Shown here in pieces: positions 21,720 to 33,790 of a stretch of DNA of 64,000 bases (positions are counted from its first letter, which is position 1; each line of letters begins with the position of its first letter). Position numbers and translations under genes: made by a program. The DNA comes from Asterella californica (Eukaryota; Streptophyta; Marchantiopsida; Marchantiales; Aytoniaceae). The stretch lies in contig JAYKYS010000012.1 in NCBI GenBank assembly GCA_036924285.1, forward strand, positions 14,942,001-15,006,000, read 5' to 3'. Below the pieces are notes generated by a model. The model did not search any database, was not told the DNA's origin, and saw nothing but the letters and a program-made list of their open reading frames with translations.

Positions 21720-24212
21720 CGAAAAAAATCTATTTTTGATACTTATCATTATCGTTCCAAAGACGCTCATAGAACTCAAAGTGAGTCTTTTTACACAACT
21801 TCGGATCTTCACTTTCATTACATCAACGTGTAGAGCTCGTTGTCAGCTTTCTATGAGCACTTCATCTACTCCATTTGGACGCCTAGTGGTGAAATTACAA
21901 GACTTGAAAAATGAGAAAATGTATTTGTGAAAACTTCACGTACTACAACTAATATAAGGGGGAAGCTTTAAGAGGTTAGCTTGCACTTATGACTTATCGA
22001 CGAACAGTGTCAGGTTAAGAGTCTTCCTGAGAAGGGCGAACCTTCTGGCTGTGATATGAGCTTGAAGGCTGTGTTCAATCTACTCGGGGAAGCGTTGGGC
22101 TCTTGGCTGTGGCTGGTTTACTCACAGGATAGGCTTCAGGTCTCAAGGTGATACTGAAAAACACTCATATAAGTCTCTAAGCTCTTCTGATATGTTCAGG
22201 AAGCAAAGTTCAGGCTTAACTAGCAATGATAAGATCAGATGGCGAACTTTGACACTCAGGATTGAGAAATATGTGAAGATTCAGACTTCAGAACTCCTCC
22301 TACATGTAAATGAGGTTCTACTGGATACACATACGAAATTTCAGCTTCAGATTAATTCAGAGCACTAAGATATGAGCAGAAACTTTCTGAGTAGAGAAAT
22401 TACGGCTGTTTCTGATACCCAGACAGCTATTTCGACCTATAACAAGGAATTGGCTCAATCACTTTGGGAAATTCTTACAGGATTTGCAGTACACAGCTTG
22501 ATGAACACTCCTGTGAAGTTGGGCCTCCTGATTCCACACAAAACTCCAGATCTCGCTCTCTGAAGTTGCTGCTCCAGATTGAGAGCTTTTCGGACCCCCT
22601 CTACTTCAGCGGTCGCCCTGAATTACTCACTGACTCAATTGACATGAAAATTTGGAGACAGTCGTAGCCCTGCTGACAGTGAACACCACCACGAAGGTTT
22701 GAAGCGATTTCCTCAATTCTGCTGCAAATGACACTCAAAACCCCAAATTGAACAGAAGTGCTGCAATTCTGACACAAATCGAACTTCAATCAGCCATAAC
22801 TCCTTGTTTATTGCCTCAAATCGATCAAAATTTTCGCTGACAGTGCTTGGCACGACGAGCTCTATCTCCCTGTGCTCTCAGATTTCGAAGTGTCCTCACC
22901 AATTGCTCGAAATCCACTCTAGAGCTCTGTTTCTAAACTTAGAGTTTTACAAAAGACAAAAATGGACCAATGGGAGTTCATAGCTCCATTTGGTTGTCAT
23001 TTTGTGCCTTAAACTACCTGGTAACTCAATTCAACCCATATGCTACCACGTCAAGTCCCCTAAAGCGCCAGCGTATAACCTAAACTACCTAGAACGACAC
23101 ATAGCCTTGAAAGTAAACTAAAACCAGCTAAAAGCGTGCATGGGCACCACGTAAGTACAACCCATCAACTAAAGCCCTATCTACATGGCAATTCAACCTG
23201 CTAAGACCCAAAATATATAACATCCTCAAGTGTCGACATCTCTGAGGTCTCAACTCTACTCAGAGAGACTAACGCTAGACAGAGAGGTGAATTATTTACA
23301 ATGTAAAATGATTCACATCACGACAACGGTTCGAGAGATTTGGAGGTCCAATGTAAATACGCAAGACATCATTGGATTCAGATTTGTGCAGGCTGCACTG
23401 GTTCAGACGGTTCGTGAAGAGACAGATCGGAGAGTGTGTTTTGGGAGAAATTGAGACGCAAGGAAGGTTTAGACATAGGTGAAGACTCCTTGATCGCGTA
23501 GGCACCAAGAACGAAGAGCTTGGCTCACCGATCGGAAGAACAATCCAATCTCATGTCACAGACGAAAAACTGACATAAGCGCTTCTGCGAGCCAATTTAA
23601 CTATGAGCGAATTTCACTCAAAACTCCAAAATCACCCGATGAAACTTCATACCGTCCTCAATTTCCTATAGAAGTCGATGTTCATCCCGATGGATCCAAG
23701 GAGAATAGAACTTTGGACTCCATAACGGCTCGAACGGTTCAAGTCTCATTCATAGATCATTGAAGGACGACCGTATGTGGATTGGATTGTTGGTTTGGCT
23801 GTGGTAAACGAGTTTCAGCCGCAGGGACGATTTATGTCAAGATTTTACATCTTGTGACCAAATTTCTTGCGTGATTTTACGAAGAGAACTCCACATGGCT
23901 TATTTGGAATCTCATTGGGTTCAGGGTAGCTAGATCTATCTATCAGAGAAGACAGATATCAGATCAGACGACCCGTTTGGACGGTGTGCGCAATTTTAAG
24001 CCGGAGGGAGGAGTTTCTGAAAGTTCGATCACCTACGACCAAAAATAGAGATATCTTGGCTGTCAAGAGTCGGATCTGAGGGTTTCTTGGGCTAATAGAG
24101 TCAAGGAAGAAGATCTTATCGATGTCTGAACATCATCTAGTGAAAAGAGAAAGTTCTCAGATAGGTCTTTTTTGGTTCCTTCGCTGCGGTTTTTACTCTT
24201 TTTGAGTTCGTT
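21720..24212 (+). repeat. Decayed family-B LTR, interrupted and truncated
   Basis: 21720-22007 matches the 5' part of the B LTR (GTTCCAAAGACGCTCAT, CGGATCTTCACTTTCAT, TTTGGACGCCTAGTGG). Homology resumes at 23326 after an inserted solo LTR and runs to about 24212 (TTTGAGTTCGTTAGAG), where A2 begins. The segment at about 23480-23765 is inverted relative to intact LTRs. Only one tandem unit is present. The left end has no clear TG terminus. Confidence 0.7.
22008..23325 (-). repeat. Solo LTR related to element C, inserted in the B LTR
   Basis: The reverse complement aligns with the 1370-base LTR of element C, with substantial divergence: shared landmarks are the CTTCTGGCTGTG end, the block around AACTTCACAGGAGTGTTCA, GACCAATGGGAGTTCATAGC and GCGTGCATGGGC. 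It starts TGTC and ends CGACA on the plus strand, flanked by ACAG (22004-22007) and ACGG (23326-23329), a 4-bp duplication with one mismatch. No interior sequence. Confidence 0.7.
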
Positions 24213-24811
24213 AGAGATCGCCAACATGGCAGCAGGAGACGAATGAGGAGACCTCGGAAGAAGACGATCGAGCAGCAGCGATGACTCCCCCTCCCACTCT
24301 GATGCCGCAACTGAGACCCGGCACTCATCAGAAGACGCTTCTGATGAAAGAAGACGACTCCAGTGGGTCGGAAGACGCCACGCCTCTGAGGAAGATGAGT
24401 CCTAGAAGTGTGCCTAGGAAGACCACCTCCCTCATTCGGGATCGGAGTCTTACTCACAGGAAGAGCCGCTGAGTACCCGATCGGAGCAGAAGACCGCTTC
24501 TGCAACACCAGGGAGTCTTCCGAAGACTCCAGAATACAAAGGATGGATGGATACTCCTACTGCGATGCGAGGAAGCGCAGTAAAGAGGACCGCTTCTACC
24601 ATGGGGAGAGATCTTCCACCCAGGAAGATGAGAAGAGTAGCTTCTTCTCGTGCGCAGAAGCAGAAGACCATAGTGGTAGAAGAGGCATTCTTGCTTCTGG
24701 AAGACAAGTCGACGCCTCCGAGCGGATCGTGGAGATGAACCTGTCTTCCGCAGGAAGAAGACTGGAAGAGTTCAGCGCCTTCTTCCACTCAAAGATCCAG
24801 CCCGCTATGAG

Positions 24812-25861
24812 TTGCTCGAGAGGAGAGCGAAGGTACAGGAGAAGCCCTTACAGTCTGGATTTGGTCTGCGCATCCTGATGCGTCAGGAAGAAGGCCAGGG
24901 CAGAGTCGCTGGTCTCCGCACCACCGAGAAGCTCGCAGCGAGGTACAAGGCGGAAGCAGCCGCTTCTGCCAAGGAGCTGATCCAACTGAAGAAGAGCAAC
25001 CAGGAGTTGCAGACGCGTTTACAGCAGCACGACCAGGAGGTTCTCCGAGTGCGGGGGAAGATCACCGTCCTCGCAGAGGAGAAGACGAGATGGAAGACGC
25101 AGCGGGAAGCCGCAGAAGCGCGAGTTGCAGCAGAGAGGATGCAGCGGGAAGCAGCGGAAGCTCGTGCGCAGGAGATGCTAGCACAATCGGTGGAAGCACT
25201 TCGGAAGAAGTTCAACTTCATCGCGGGTAGGAAGCTTCTTACCTTGGCTAGAGAATGGGACGACGAGTCCAAGACGATGTTGGTAGATTGCAAGGAGAGT
25301 ATGTTCAGGTATTTGGATCGGCAGATAGAGGGAGTGAAGACACTCTATGGTCTTCCCTCGACTCCGCCACCTGCAACTACATCTTCCCAAGCTCCAGCAC
25401 CATCGACTGGATCCGAATTGGAGAAGGAGGAGTTCGACCTCGCTGTCCACTTAGTAGTGACAGCGTTGAAAGCCGAGAAGACTCCGGAAGAAGCCCCGAA
25501 AGACAAGATGTCTTCTGGAAGACAGGAAGAAGAGCTGTCTTCCCAAGTATTCCGAGTGGAAGAAGCGACTTCCCCAGATCCCTACGAGGTCACCATGGCT
25601 CCCAGTATCGAACTAGTGCCGCAGAAGAGCGAGGAAGCACAAGTCGACTCCGCTTCTCAGAAGACGCTTCCGTCTTCCGAAGTCGAAGCAGAAGCTGAGG
25701 AGGAAGCAGCAGCAGCGACAGCAGAGCCAGCGACGATTATTGAGGAAGCCACTCCAGTGACATCTGAGGTAATTGCAGGGCTTTCCAGCTTATCAGAAGC
25801 CGAGCTAGTAGTTCCGATAGGAGCAGATCACGTAGAGATTGCCTCCGAGCAATTAGAGTAG
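24812..25861 (+). pseudogene. Element A2 coiled-coil protein, C-terminal part
   Basis: An open frame of about 350 codons. Residues ~20-150 are an Ala/Glu/Gln/Arg-rich heptad pattern typical of a coiled coil (KLAARYKAEAAASAKELIQL, QREAAEARVAAERMQREAA). A conserved-looking helix follows (FIAGRKLLTLAREWDDESK), then a Pro/Ser linker and an acidic, Glu/Ser-rich tail (LPSSE, SEVIAGLSSLSEAELV) that matches A1. Upstream, 24240-24811 encodes a Ser/Pro-rich region with frame breaks. No enzyme domain. A structural, gag-like role in particle formation is a guess. Confidence 0.5.
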
Positions 25862-27089
25862 GTAGCAATCGTAGGAGACAAGTTGACATTTCCAAACTTA
25901 GCAAAGAACCGAACATGCTATCTTAGGATGGCAGTTCCAGTGTAAATTTAGTTAGGCAATGTGGCAGAGTAGGAAGCGCAAGAACATGAAGGGGAAACCG
26001 CTTGCATGTGGGGTTGGCAGCCTTCTGACAGCGCCCATCTCTCCCTGGTGGTAGTTCCCTCTGTTTCTCGAGGCAGACGTTTAAGTAGGATCGAAGTGTA
26101 GGAAATTCAGTTCTGCACACACACATCGATTTTACGGTGCAGACACACATGGCACATTGAGGCGCATTGAAGCATATCGACGAAGAGACTGACTGACTGC
26201 ACACACACCAGATTTTTTGATGCAGGAGACAGATTAGACACTAGAGGTGCACCGTGTACACTACGTTCGATGTTGGAGTAAAGAGAATTACGCAGGAAGA
26301 AGTCTGCATTCACTTACTACCAGCAGCGATGCAGAGATGTAGATAAAAGTAGTGCGTAGTCTAGGAGCAGGGAACGGTATCCTCATGTAGTCCTGTTGGC
26401 TAGACTGTTGTGTCGAGGAGTAGAAACAGGAAGTAGAGAGAGTGAGCTTCCCGACACCAATGTAACTTCTTCTCAGGGAATGGATTGCTGATTTGAGTGC
26501 AGAAGCTTAATCCGTGTCTTCTGGGTGGTGGGTTCCTTGAATTCGCTCCCGATTGTGCATGGGAAGCATTCTTCCTGAGTGACGATGACTGTCAGCAAGT
26601 TGTGTAGATTCGCAGCTTGGCTCGTCCAGTAGAGCACTTCGGATCTACGTACGGACGGTCTTATGGGTAAGAGATCCCAGAAGACAGAGTAGTCGGAGCA
26701 GCGAGAGAAGAAGAAAGAAGCCTTCTTCCCACAGCAGAAGACGACATCCTCAAGTAGAAGACTGTGTGACTGAACGCACGTTTGTTATCTTCCTCCCCAA
26801 ACTATTACAAGCAGGGATGGCTTGTTAGTCAGGATCCGGACTAGAAGCCTGTCAGAATCTTAATTTCTTATTCTTATCTTGTCTTTCTCTCGTTTGGATT
26901 TTCTCTTCTTCCCCATCTTATCCCATCTTCCTCATCTTCTTACCTTCTTCTAGTGAGCTTCCGAGACTTCTATTGAGCTTCCGTGAAGGTGAATGTCGTT
27001 GTAGTGCTGCAGGAAGACCGTTTCCGTAGACAGAAGCCTAGAGAAGACCCTGTGATTGATCTAACCCATTGGGATGTGGAAGAGCAAGG
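25862..27089 (+). mobile_element. Element A2, 3' non-coding region
   Basis: Collinear with 10202-11366. No coding potential; ACACAC tracts at 26115-26220. It contains a tract of TCTTC/CTTCC runs at 26880-26960 also seen in A1. Confidence 0.6.
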
Positions 27090-27486
27090 TGTGACAACCA
27101 TTGCTAGTCGACTTCTGCAAAGCATGACAGTCTTCTGGAGGTGTGAGAAGCCGAGTTGAACCTCCAGAAGCCGAGAATTGCTTCGGGAAGACGGTATTGA
27201 GAAGACCGGAAGAAGTGACCTGGGAGCAGGAAGCGTCTTCCCGAGCTTCTCTGTAGATAGTTGTGTGATATTTTAGTTAATATTTGTTTATTTAGGTCCA
27301 GAGCACCTTCTGACGGGTCTGGAAGACGTGTGGTTTTGTGAGAAGACGGGATTTCTAGACAAAACCCGTGTGTTTGTGTGTTTGAATAGATCTTAGAACT
27401 TAGAGCAGCGTTACTTGTGCAAATCCTCTGTGGGAACGATATCTTGTATACTAAATGGGCAAAAGGAGTAATCATGCGACACTACA
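27090..27486 (+). repeat. Putative 3' LTR of element A2
   Basis: TGTGACAACC ... GACACTACA, homologous to 11367-11764, preceded by the purine-rich GGGATGTGGAAGAGCAAGG. Ends at the junction with the methyltransferase-family fragment, sharing a few CACA bases. Confidence 0.45.
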
Positions 27487-28127
27487 CACATACACAAGTG
27501 TACCACAATCGCCCCTCTAACTGACACTTAGGTCTCTCTAACTCCAAATAGCTCCATATCCCAACTACGCGATATACACCTTCATGGGTGCAAAGATCAG
27601 GAGGCCGGATGCTACATCGCCTCATCGTTAGTCGTCTGTCTGCAATCCATACCACGTAAAGATCTAATCGACTATCACTGTTATATACATCTAGGACAAA
27701 CCCACCGTCCAATAGGAAGGACAGTGAGAGGTGAAGTCAAACATGACATGTGCTAACCTCTCGAACAACCATCACACACCAACATACGGGCTGCTCCACC
27801 AGCAGACCCACGCAACATACATCTCAAGCCAGCGCGTACAACTGCCAAGCATGGGTCAACGGTATCATCGATGTTGAGAAGATGATATGACGTGCAATTA
27901 CGCACATGGTCCTTCCATACAACACCATCACGGCTCTCTAACATGAGTGCTCCAGAAGATAACACCTCACGCACTCATAAAATAGTGCGTCATGCGGTCA
28001 CATCCAAAGTCGTCGGTGCAGTCTACTACAGATAGATATAATCCTCAAGATGAAACCTACGAATCGATGATCGATAACCTCCTCCTCGGATAGTTGCATA
28101 TCGCAACATGTCTCTATGCTGAGCAAT
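27487..28127 (-). pseudogene. Fragment of a methyltransferase-family element: integrase tail and PHD finger
   Basis: Reading on the minus strand, VLSSGALMLESRDGVVWKD, the Cys-rich LRCMLRGSAGG and MLVCDGCSRG match the C-terminus of the integrase/PHD ORF at 48022-49527. The second PHD cysteine is replaced by Arg and the frame breaks. The polypurine tract (about 27510-27520) and the first ~25 bases of the LTR are present, then the sequence abuts A2. The other end is cut at 28127 beside element F2. A second copy of this family is thus present. Confidence 0.75.
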
Positions 28128-28905
28128 GCAACACACAAGAAAATCAAAAGATGTTCGAAAGTAGTAATTTAAGGATCGAACTCACAGAGATGCAAGTAAA
28201 GATCATCTAAAAGTAGTAAACATGTGACAAAGGTGATTCTTTATGATTGTCTTTTATTCTCACGGGCAGAAATCAGTCTCGGTAGAAATCAGACTCAAGT
28301 CTATCCAACAAGATAGAGTTGATAATCCTGACAGATAACATAACAAGTACTAAACATGTCAGAGGACCTCAAGAAAAAGATAAACAACAAAGAAACAGAG
28401 CCACAGAGATAAATCTCATAAGGAAGAAGTACTGCTGAAGTGCTACTAAGTAGCTTCTAACACCATAAACGCTAAGTTTCTTCACACTAAGTTATCTCTA
28501 CTACTACTGCTCTCGGAAAACTCTGACAAAGAAGACTCTTCTTCCGCCGAAGTACCAAGTTCAACTTCTTCCAAAGTGTCTTCACTAAAGAACAACTTCG
28601 TCCAAAGTCAACTTCGTCCAAAAACTTCTTCGTAATAAACTAACCTCGCAGGTGCTGATCTATTCTCAGACTTCGTCTCAAACTCCTACTCTGATTTCGG
28701 ATGTCAAACAGCAAGGTCTTCGGCATCCAGACTAATTCCTACCACAACAAACTACAATACTTCATAAGTAAATCCCCGAAGTTGACACACACATTGACTC
28801 CGTAAACTCAGGAAATAGAAAATTCAAATAACAAACACATAGAGGTACTGAGCACGAACGACACAACGCTTATATACTGATTTCTCCGAAGATTGACGGA
28901 TCTTC
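28128..28905 (-). repeat. 3' LTR of element F2
   Basis: Reverse complement aligns with 42939-43755 in F1: shared landmarks are CAGTACCTCTATGTGTTTGTT, TTTACGGAGTCA, a CTTGTTGGATAGACTTGAGT-like block and ATAAAAGA near the end. A TATA box (TATATAAG, minus strand, near 28870) suits an LTR promoter. It ends at the junction with the fragment at 27487-28127. Confidence 0.65.
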
Positions 28906-29610
28906 TCCTTAAGAAGTCGGGTGTACATCTGGTCCGTCGGATGAAGGTCCTGTGCCCGAAACGACACCAGGAACAACACCATATTCTATCACTAACTCCT
29001 TAGTTATCTCACTAACCGAGAACTCAACGGTCGCTCTAACCTCTCGGAGCTCTCTAACTATTCGTTGTCCTAATCTAGCTACTCGGTTCTTCGTCGAAGA
29101 ACCCTCTACATCTGTCGATGTTAACTCCTGTCTAATCTCTTGAAGAATCTTCAGCTCCGAAGTATCCAAGTCTGTGGTGAAGTAGTTCTTCAGGGTTGGC
29201 TAGACTCTGCTCCGAAGTTGTGCTACCTGCTCCTCGGTCTTCACACATCGCCGCTTTAAGTCTTCAATCTCCTTCGTCATCTCCACGATGATGTCTTGGT
29301 TCCTGTTTCGTTGGAGTCGCATCTCATCCAACTTCTTCTTCGCAAGTGAAAGAACCTTCTCGTGCTCCTTCTCTTGTTCCGTCTTCTGACGAAGTATTTT
29401 CTCTCTCTCCGAAGTCAAGGTTTTGGCTTCTTCGGTCTTCGCCGCTACTTCCTTCTTCGTCTCAAGAACTGCTGCGCGCAAGTCTCTTTCTCATGTAGCC
29501 ATTATCTTCGGCCGAAGTGCATCGTCTGAACCAACTCAGCCAAGTTCAGCTTCCTCCCCACGACTTCCTCGTAAGACCCCAGGTTACTCTCTAAAGAACA
29601 ATGAGAAAAG
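28906..29610 (-). pseudogene. Element F2 coiled-coil protein, C-terminal part
   Basis: On the minus strand two neighbouring frames encode a heptad-rich region (KKEVAAKTEEAKTLTSEREK, MTKEIEDLKRRCVKTEEQVA) and then DTSELKILQEIRQELTSTD with VRELREVRATVEFSVSEI. The same order occurs in F1 at 42310-42910. No enzyme motif. Protein class unknown; the arrangement (coiled coil just upstream of an LTR, no pol) parallels family A. Confidence 0.5.
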
Positions 29611-31115
29611 TTGAAACATCGATGCCGTAAGAACAATGTATCAGTGAACTCTTTGCAATCTCTACGTGGATGATCTGTACCATCGCATCAGATACATCGT
29701 TGGATCCAGCCTTGCTTTCCAAACGATTTTGCTCCGCTTGTAGACCTCTACTCCTCCATCTTGTGAGCTTGTCTACAGATCTCGCATTCTACACATGATC
29801 TTCTCAAGGTTTGAATCATCCTTCTTCGGAGATACTACAGGTGCTTGGACAACCGGAACAACTGATGCCATCTATCTAGCAACAGGCCACGGTTCAAACC
29901 ACATGAACATGTGCTACAGCAATCAGTGCTGGTGCTGGTCTCCTAACATGAACCTTGTCTCGTCTTCACTCCCTCTTGGTAAGCAGACCAACCGCTTCCT
30001 CAACTTTCTTCCAACTACTGGTCAATCCATCGTCTTCCTTTAGATCCTCCAAAAGTACCTCCAGCTTCTCTTGCAACTTCTCATCTGCAGCCCGAAGAAA
30101 TAACTCTGTCGTTTTGTACTACAACGTTAACTTTTCCATACTAGTCAGCCAAGAAAACTGTTTCTCAAACTCCCTGAGTAACTCAATGGCTTGTAAATCC
30201 TTCCTCGGTTGCTCAACCCACTCCAAGAATGACTTCTTGGTGACCCGATCAAAGTCCTTCAAGAAGTACTCATCCATCAAGACACGAGCAAACGTCTCTC
30301 AATCCTTGTTAAAATGCTCCGTTAGCATTTTAACACGACCTCTAATCTCTGGAGCTGCTGCCAACTCAAACGTCTCAATCATCTCATCTTCTGATACTCG
30401 ATTCAACTCCATCTCCTTCACATAAAGTCTCAAATATCTTGAGGCATCTCTTTCACCAAATTGATCAATCTTGTTGACCACCGCTTGAAGCGTCTTTGTT
30501 GCCGAAGCTTCCTTCCGTTCATCAAACTGTTGCTGCCGTAAGAACAATGTAAAAGCTTGAAACATCGATGTAGTCACCGGATCCAACTGCACCTTCAGCA
30601 ATCCACCTGAACCAATAGCAATCCATCACTGTTCTCATCGTCACTCATGATTATCGATCTCTTCTTCAACATTCAAACACAGAGAAATCTCAACTGTAGA
30701 CTTTCACATCGAGTTCACCACCGTATCGTGTTAGATTTTTGTGTGAAGGTTGTCCAGGAAAATGCGACGTTCTTGGTTGGGGAGGATAGTGTGCCGAACG
30801 GAGACAAGACAGAGAGAACAACCACGAGAACGCAATGTATACCAACTCTTACTTTATATACATTCCCAATTCTTCTTTTCAAAGAATGCAAAGTAGAGAA
30901 ACAAACTTGAGCAGTATGTAATCTGCACCAACCTCTCTAAAACAAGCCCTTGAATCTCAACCCTGACCAAAACTATCGAAGCGTAGCTCAAAGCAAGAGA
31001 AACATATCTTTGCTAACAAAAACAGCTACACCGATATCACATGATTCAAATCCAAGTCCAAACAACGTTCACGTATAAGCCCTTAGCTAAAGCTAGCTAC
31101 CACAAGCTATACATA
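29611..31115 (-). mobile_element. Truncated family-B element (LTR end plus gag)
   Basis: Minus-strand order: the last ~390 bases of a B LTR (31115 to 30725), the primer-binding site (30720-30703), a short leader, gag from ATG at about 30649 downward, and the start of nucleocapsid. The gag has frame breaks. A knuckle CI*CDGTDHPRRDC is visible near 29690, with TGA where element C has a Trp codon; the knuckle is present here but deleted in the full B element. Both ends are cut, at F2 and at A3. Confidence 0.75.
29730..30649 (-). pseudogene. gag: Family-B gag, second copy
   Basis: Minus-strand translation gives VQLDPVTTSMFQAFTLFLRQ, DERKEASATKTLQAVVNKID, RYLRLYVKEMELNRVSEDEM and EIRGRVKMLTEHFNKD, closely matching 15810-16780. 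It has the intact codon where the 13873-21446 copy has TAG 15942. Downstream frames break near 30300. The capsid region continues to the LTRLEEK-like segment near 29740. Confidence 0.75.
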
Positions 31116-31774
31116 ACCCCATATCTCGCCAACTGATCTGTGGTCAGATCTCTCTTAGCCACGTACAGGTAGCAGAGAAAAGGTGTCAAGTGTCCTCATG
31201 CCGGGGTGCCTAAGTACGCTAGCTCCGCCTATACATACGCGTGGAAGAGTGCGCCCCAGTTGACATTCTCTCCCGCGCACACTGCTTCTAGGAACTCCAC
31301 GTCTTGATCTCCCATGTATCTTGTCTTCTGCGCTTTCCTGTTGGGAAAGAGATGCAGAAACAGCTTCATCAGAAGTCGCTTCTTCGGCTCCCGGTAAGAT
31401 TCTACCTTCCATCCGTTCCTTCCCTGTCTGTCTTCTCGGAAGAGACAGGTTGTGTTCCTGGGTACGTGCCACTCAATCGAAATTCTGGATAAGATCTTCT
31501 TCTCTGGCCAACAACCTTGGTTCTCGGATTCTAACCTGTGGAAGGCCATACGTCACCAATCTTCGGTCCAAGAAGATGGTCTTCTCCGAGCCACTCCTGT
31601 CTTCGCAGGTACACGGTTGCGAGGTGGTAAAGCTGCCCACACCTCCTCCAGAAGTCCCTGGTCTGCGAGGTTCCAGTCCCATAAGAAGAAATCAAGACCC
31701 AATTCTCTGAGGTAAGGTGTGGCCTCGGCCAACTCTGCTGCCGGTAACATCAACCCTCGAGGGTGCATCGACAT
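31116..31774 (-). pseudogene. Element A3 ORF1, unknown gag-like protein
   Basis: ATG 31774 (minus) starts MSMHPRGLMLPAAELAEATP, then LGLDFFLWDWNLADQGLLEE. After frame breaks near 31560 and 31480 the recognisable pieces are LLMKLFLHLFPNRKAQKTRY, MGDQDVEFLEAVCAGENVNW, GALFHAYV and LTTDQLARYG. The copy shows a Trp codon where A1 has TAG. Function unknown; length and position before a coiled-coil C-terminal half suggest a structural protein of the element. Confidence 0.5.
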
Positions 31775-33720
31775 ACTGGAAGACTTATTGCACTAAGCCA
31801 CACGTACTTACTATGAGCCGAAGGTTCAGTCCTTCCAAGCTCTCACAGTCTAGCTTCCACTCTCAGAAGACGAATCTAGTCTTCTAGAAGACAGCTACTC
31901 CGTCTTCCGTGATTCTAACAGTGCTTCCTAAATAGCTCTCGTCTTCCGAGCTATATCTAAACAATCCTAACTAAGCAAGGCCTCGCATGGATTACCAAGA
32001 AGACAACCCATCTTGCATTACATCCTACTTCCTAACAGAAGATACAAGATATGCGAGAAGTAGAGTGTATGGCAAGTTCAGAAGATGGTTGCGGGCTCCT
32101 GCGGTGACAGTGGCCTCTGGAAGACTCCCGGGACAGCTTCCGATTCAATGTCTTTCTCGGAAGACCTCTCGAAGCTAGGCTTCCCTTCACTGGTCTCATC
32201 TGTCTTCTGCTTCTTACACGCAATCTATCCTCACAAACAGACTCAAGACATTTGCACTCTGTTCTTCTGACTTCTCATCTCTCATACACACTCAGAAGAA
32301 GCTTGCTGCTCGGTGGGAAGACATGACCCTCGACCATTCTCTCCAGATTCTGCCAGCAAGACTTCTCACAACTCTCTTCTAAGTTCAGGAAGAAGAAGGA
32401 ATAGGATGCTATGGGTCGGATAGAAGAGATCCGTAACGGACCCTCACGTCTTCTCGTGCATTTTGCCAGCCTTCCAGCCTTCTAGTCTCTCTAGGAAGAT
32501 GTGGATTTGAGAAGCTTGGAAGCGCGGGAGGCACAAGCCTAGTTCCCGACTTCCAACTTCTCGAAATAACAAAACAACTCACCAAGCCACTCAGGATTCG
32601 TACCAAGCCTCTTTTAACACCAAAGCAAAGCAAATCTACTCTTGATACGAATTGTACACAGTCGTCTTCCGAAGACAGTCAGGCTTCCGAAGCGTCTTCC
32701 GAAGATGTTCAGGTTTCAGAAGCGTCTTCTGAAGATGTTCAGATCTTCCGAAGCGTCTTCTGTTCAAGGTTTCGGGAATAGAGGGATGGTAGGGTAGGGA
32801 AATTGATAGCTGGGATCTCCAATTTGAGGGCTAGGAGTAAGGAAGCTCGAATTGCACTCGGGAAGAAGTAAGAAGATGTCTGACGGAAATTGGGCAACGC
32901 TTCTGCACCCAATGTCACAAAAGGAAAAACGTGGGGAGGGAATTGATCGATCGGGTTGCCTGCAAACAACTGGGGAAGCGCGGGGGATACCAAACAAAGG
33001 TGAGAAGCAATGGGGAAGGAAAAAGAACATGGGAAGAACCTCTACTATCTTCTGTCTGCTTCCCGAGCTGTCTTTGCTCTTCTGCACGCTTCCGGTTCTG
33101 ATTCCAACTTCAATGCGACACCACCGAGCTGCTTCCTCCGTTAGCTCCTTACTACACTTCAATCGATCAAGCCTTCCACCTTCGATTCCACTCAGCCGTC
33201 CTCCAATGTCAGCTTCCGGGAGTTCACATAAAACTCCTTCAGCTCGATATGCTTCTGCTCTCAGTAATTCGACCTTGCCTCTCTTCTAGCTTCGAATCAA
33301 TCCTGACCTCTCTCAATTTCACCCCGCTGCTTCCTCATTCAAAGCTCACCCTCGAATCGATCTTCTAATCAAAACGCGCCTTTGCTGCAGGAAGCTGAAA
33401 ATGTGCTAATGCGCTTCCTGCGCATCTTTCCCGCAGTTTAGGGGTGTCGACTCTCCCGACCTACCTAACCTATTCGGTGCTACCTGGTAGGTGCACCTAC
33501 TCCTTACGTGGTGAGGCTTCCGCGGTTGCCGTCTTCCGAAAGATACGTGTCTTCCATCTTCCATCTTCCGCCTTCCGCCGTCTTCCACCTTCGGCAGACA
33601 CAACAGAGAAGATGCTTCCTGGAAGACGGTCGTCTTCCGAAGAAGTCAGCTTCTTATTACAAAAAGATCGTAAGATCATCTTCCTTCTAAGGAAGCCGTA
33701 ATCTTAAGTAACAACGCTTC
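31116..33720 (-). mobile_element. Element A3: leader and ORF1, inverted, 3'-truncated
   Basis: Minus-strand order matches A1: the GGAAGACGG-rich block (33700-33530), the palindromic GTAGGTGCACCTAC (near 33490), the CTTCC-rich section (33430-32760), the leader arm (32600-32180), then ORF1. Homology to A1 ends at the DQLARYG codons near 31130, where the B-family LTR fragment begins. The join has a short GTTGGC-type homology. Confidence 0.65.
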
Positions 33721-33790
33721 TTTAGTTATACAAACAAGTTATTAATCTTAAAAATTTCAAAAATTCGTGAATCTTGTAAATTATGGGCAC

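Larger units (their letters stand above)
24213..27486 (+). mobile_element. Element A2, 5'-truncated
   Basis: Joins the decayed B LTR at 24212 and carries the C-terminal half of the family-A ORF, the long 3' region and the terminal repeat. Homologous to A1 from about 9790 on. It retains the coiled-coil part that A1 lost. No target duplication is visible at either end, so it has been cut by rearrangement rather than inserted as it stands. Confidence 0.65.

Noticed and set aside
24450..24788. ORFs on both strands at 24281-24878
   Set aside because: GAAGA/TCTTC-rich sequence keeps several frames open; only the frame continuous with the coiled coil and matching A1 was retained as family-A coding sequence.
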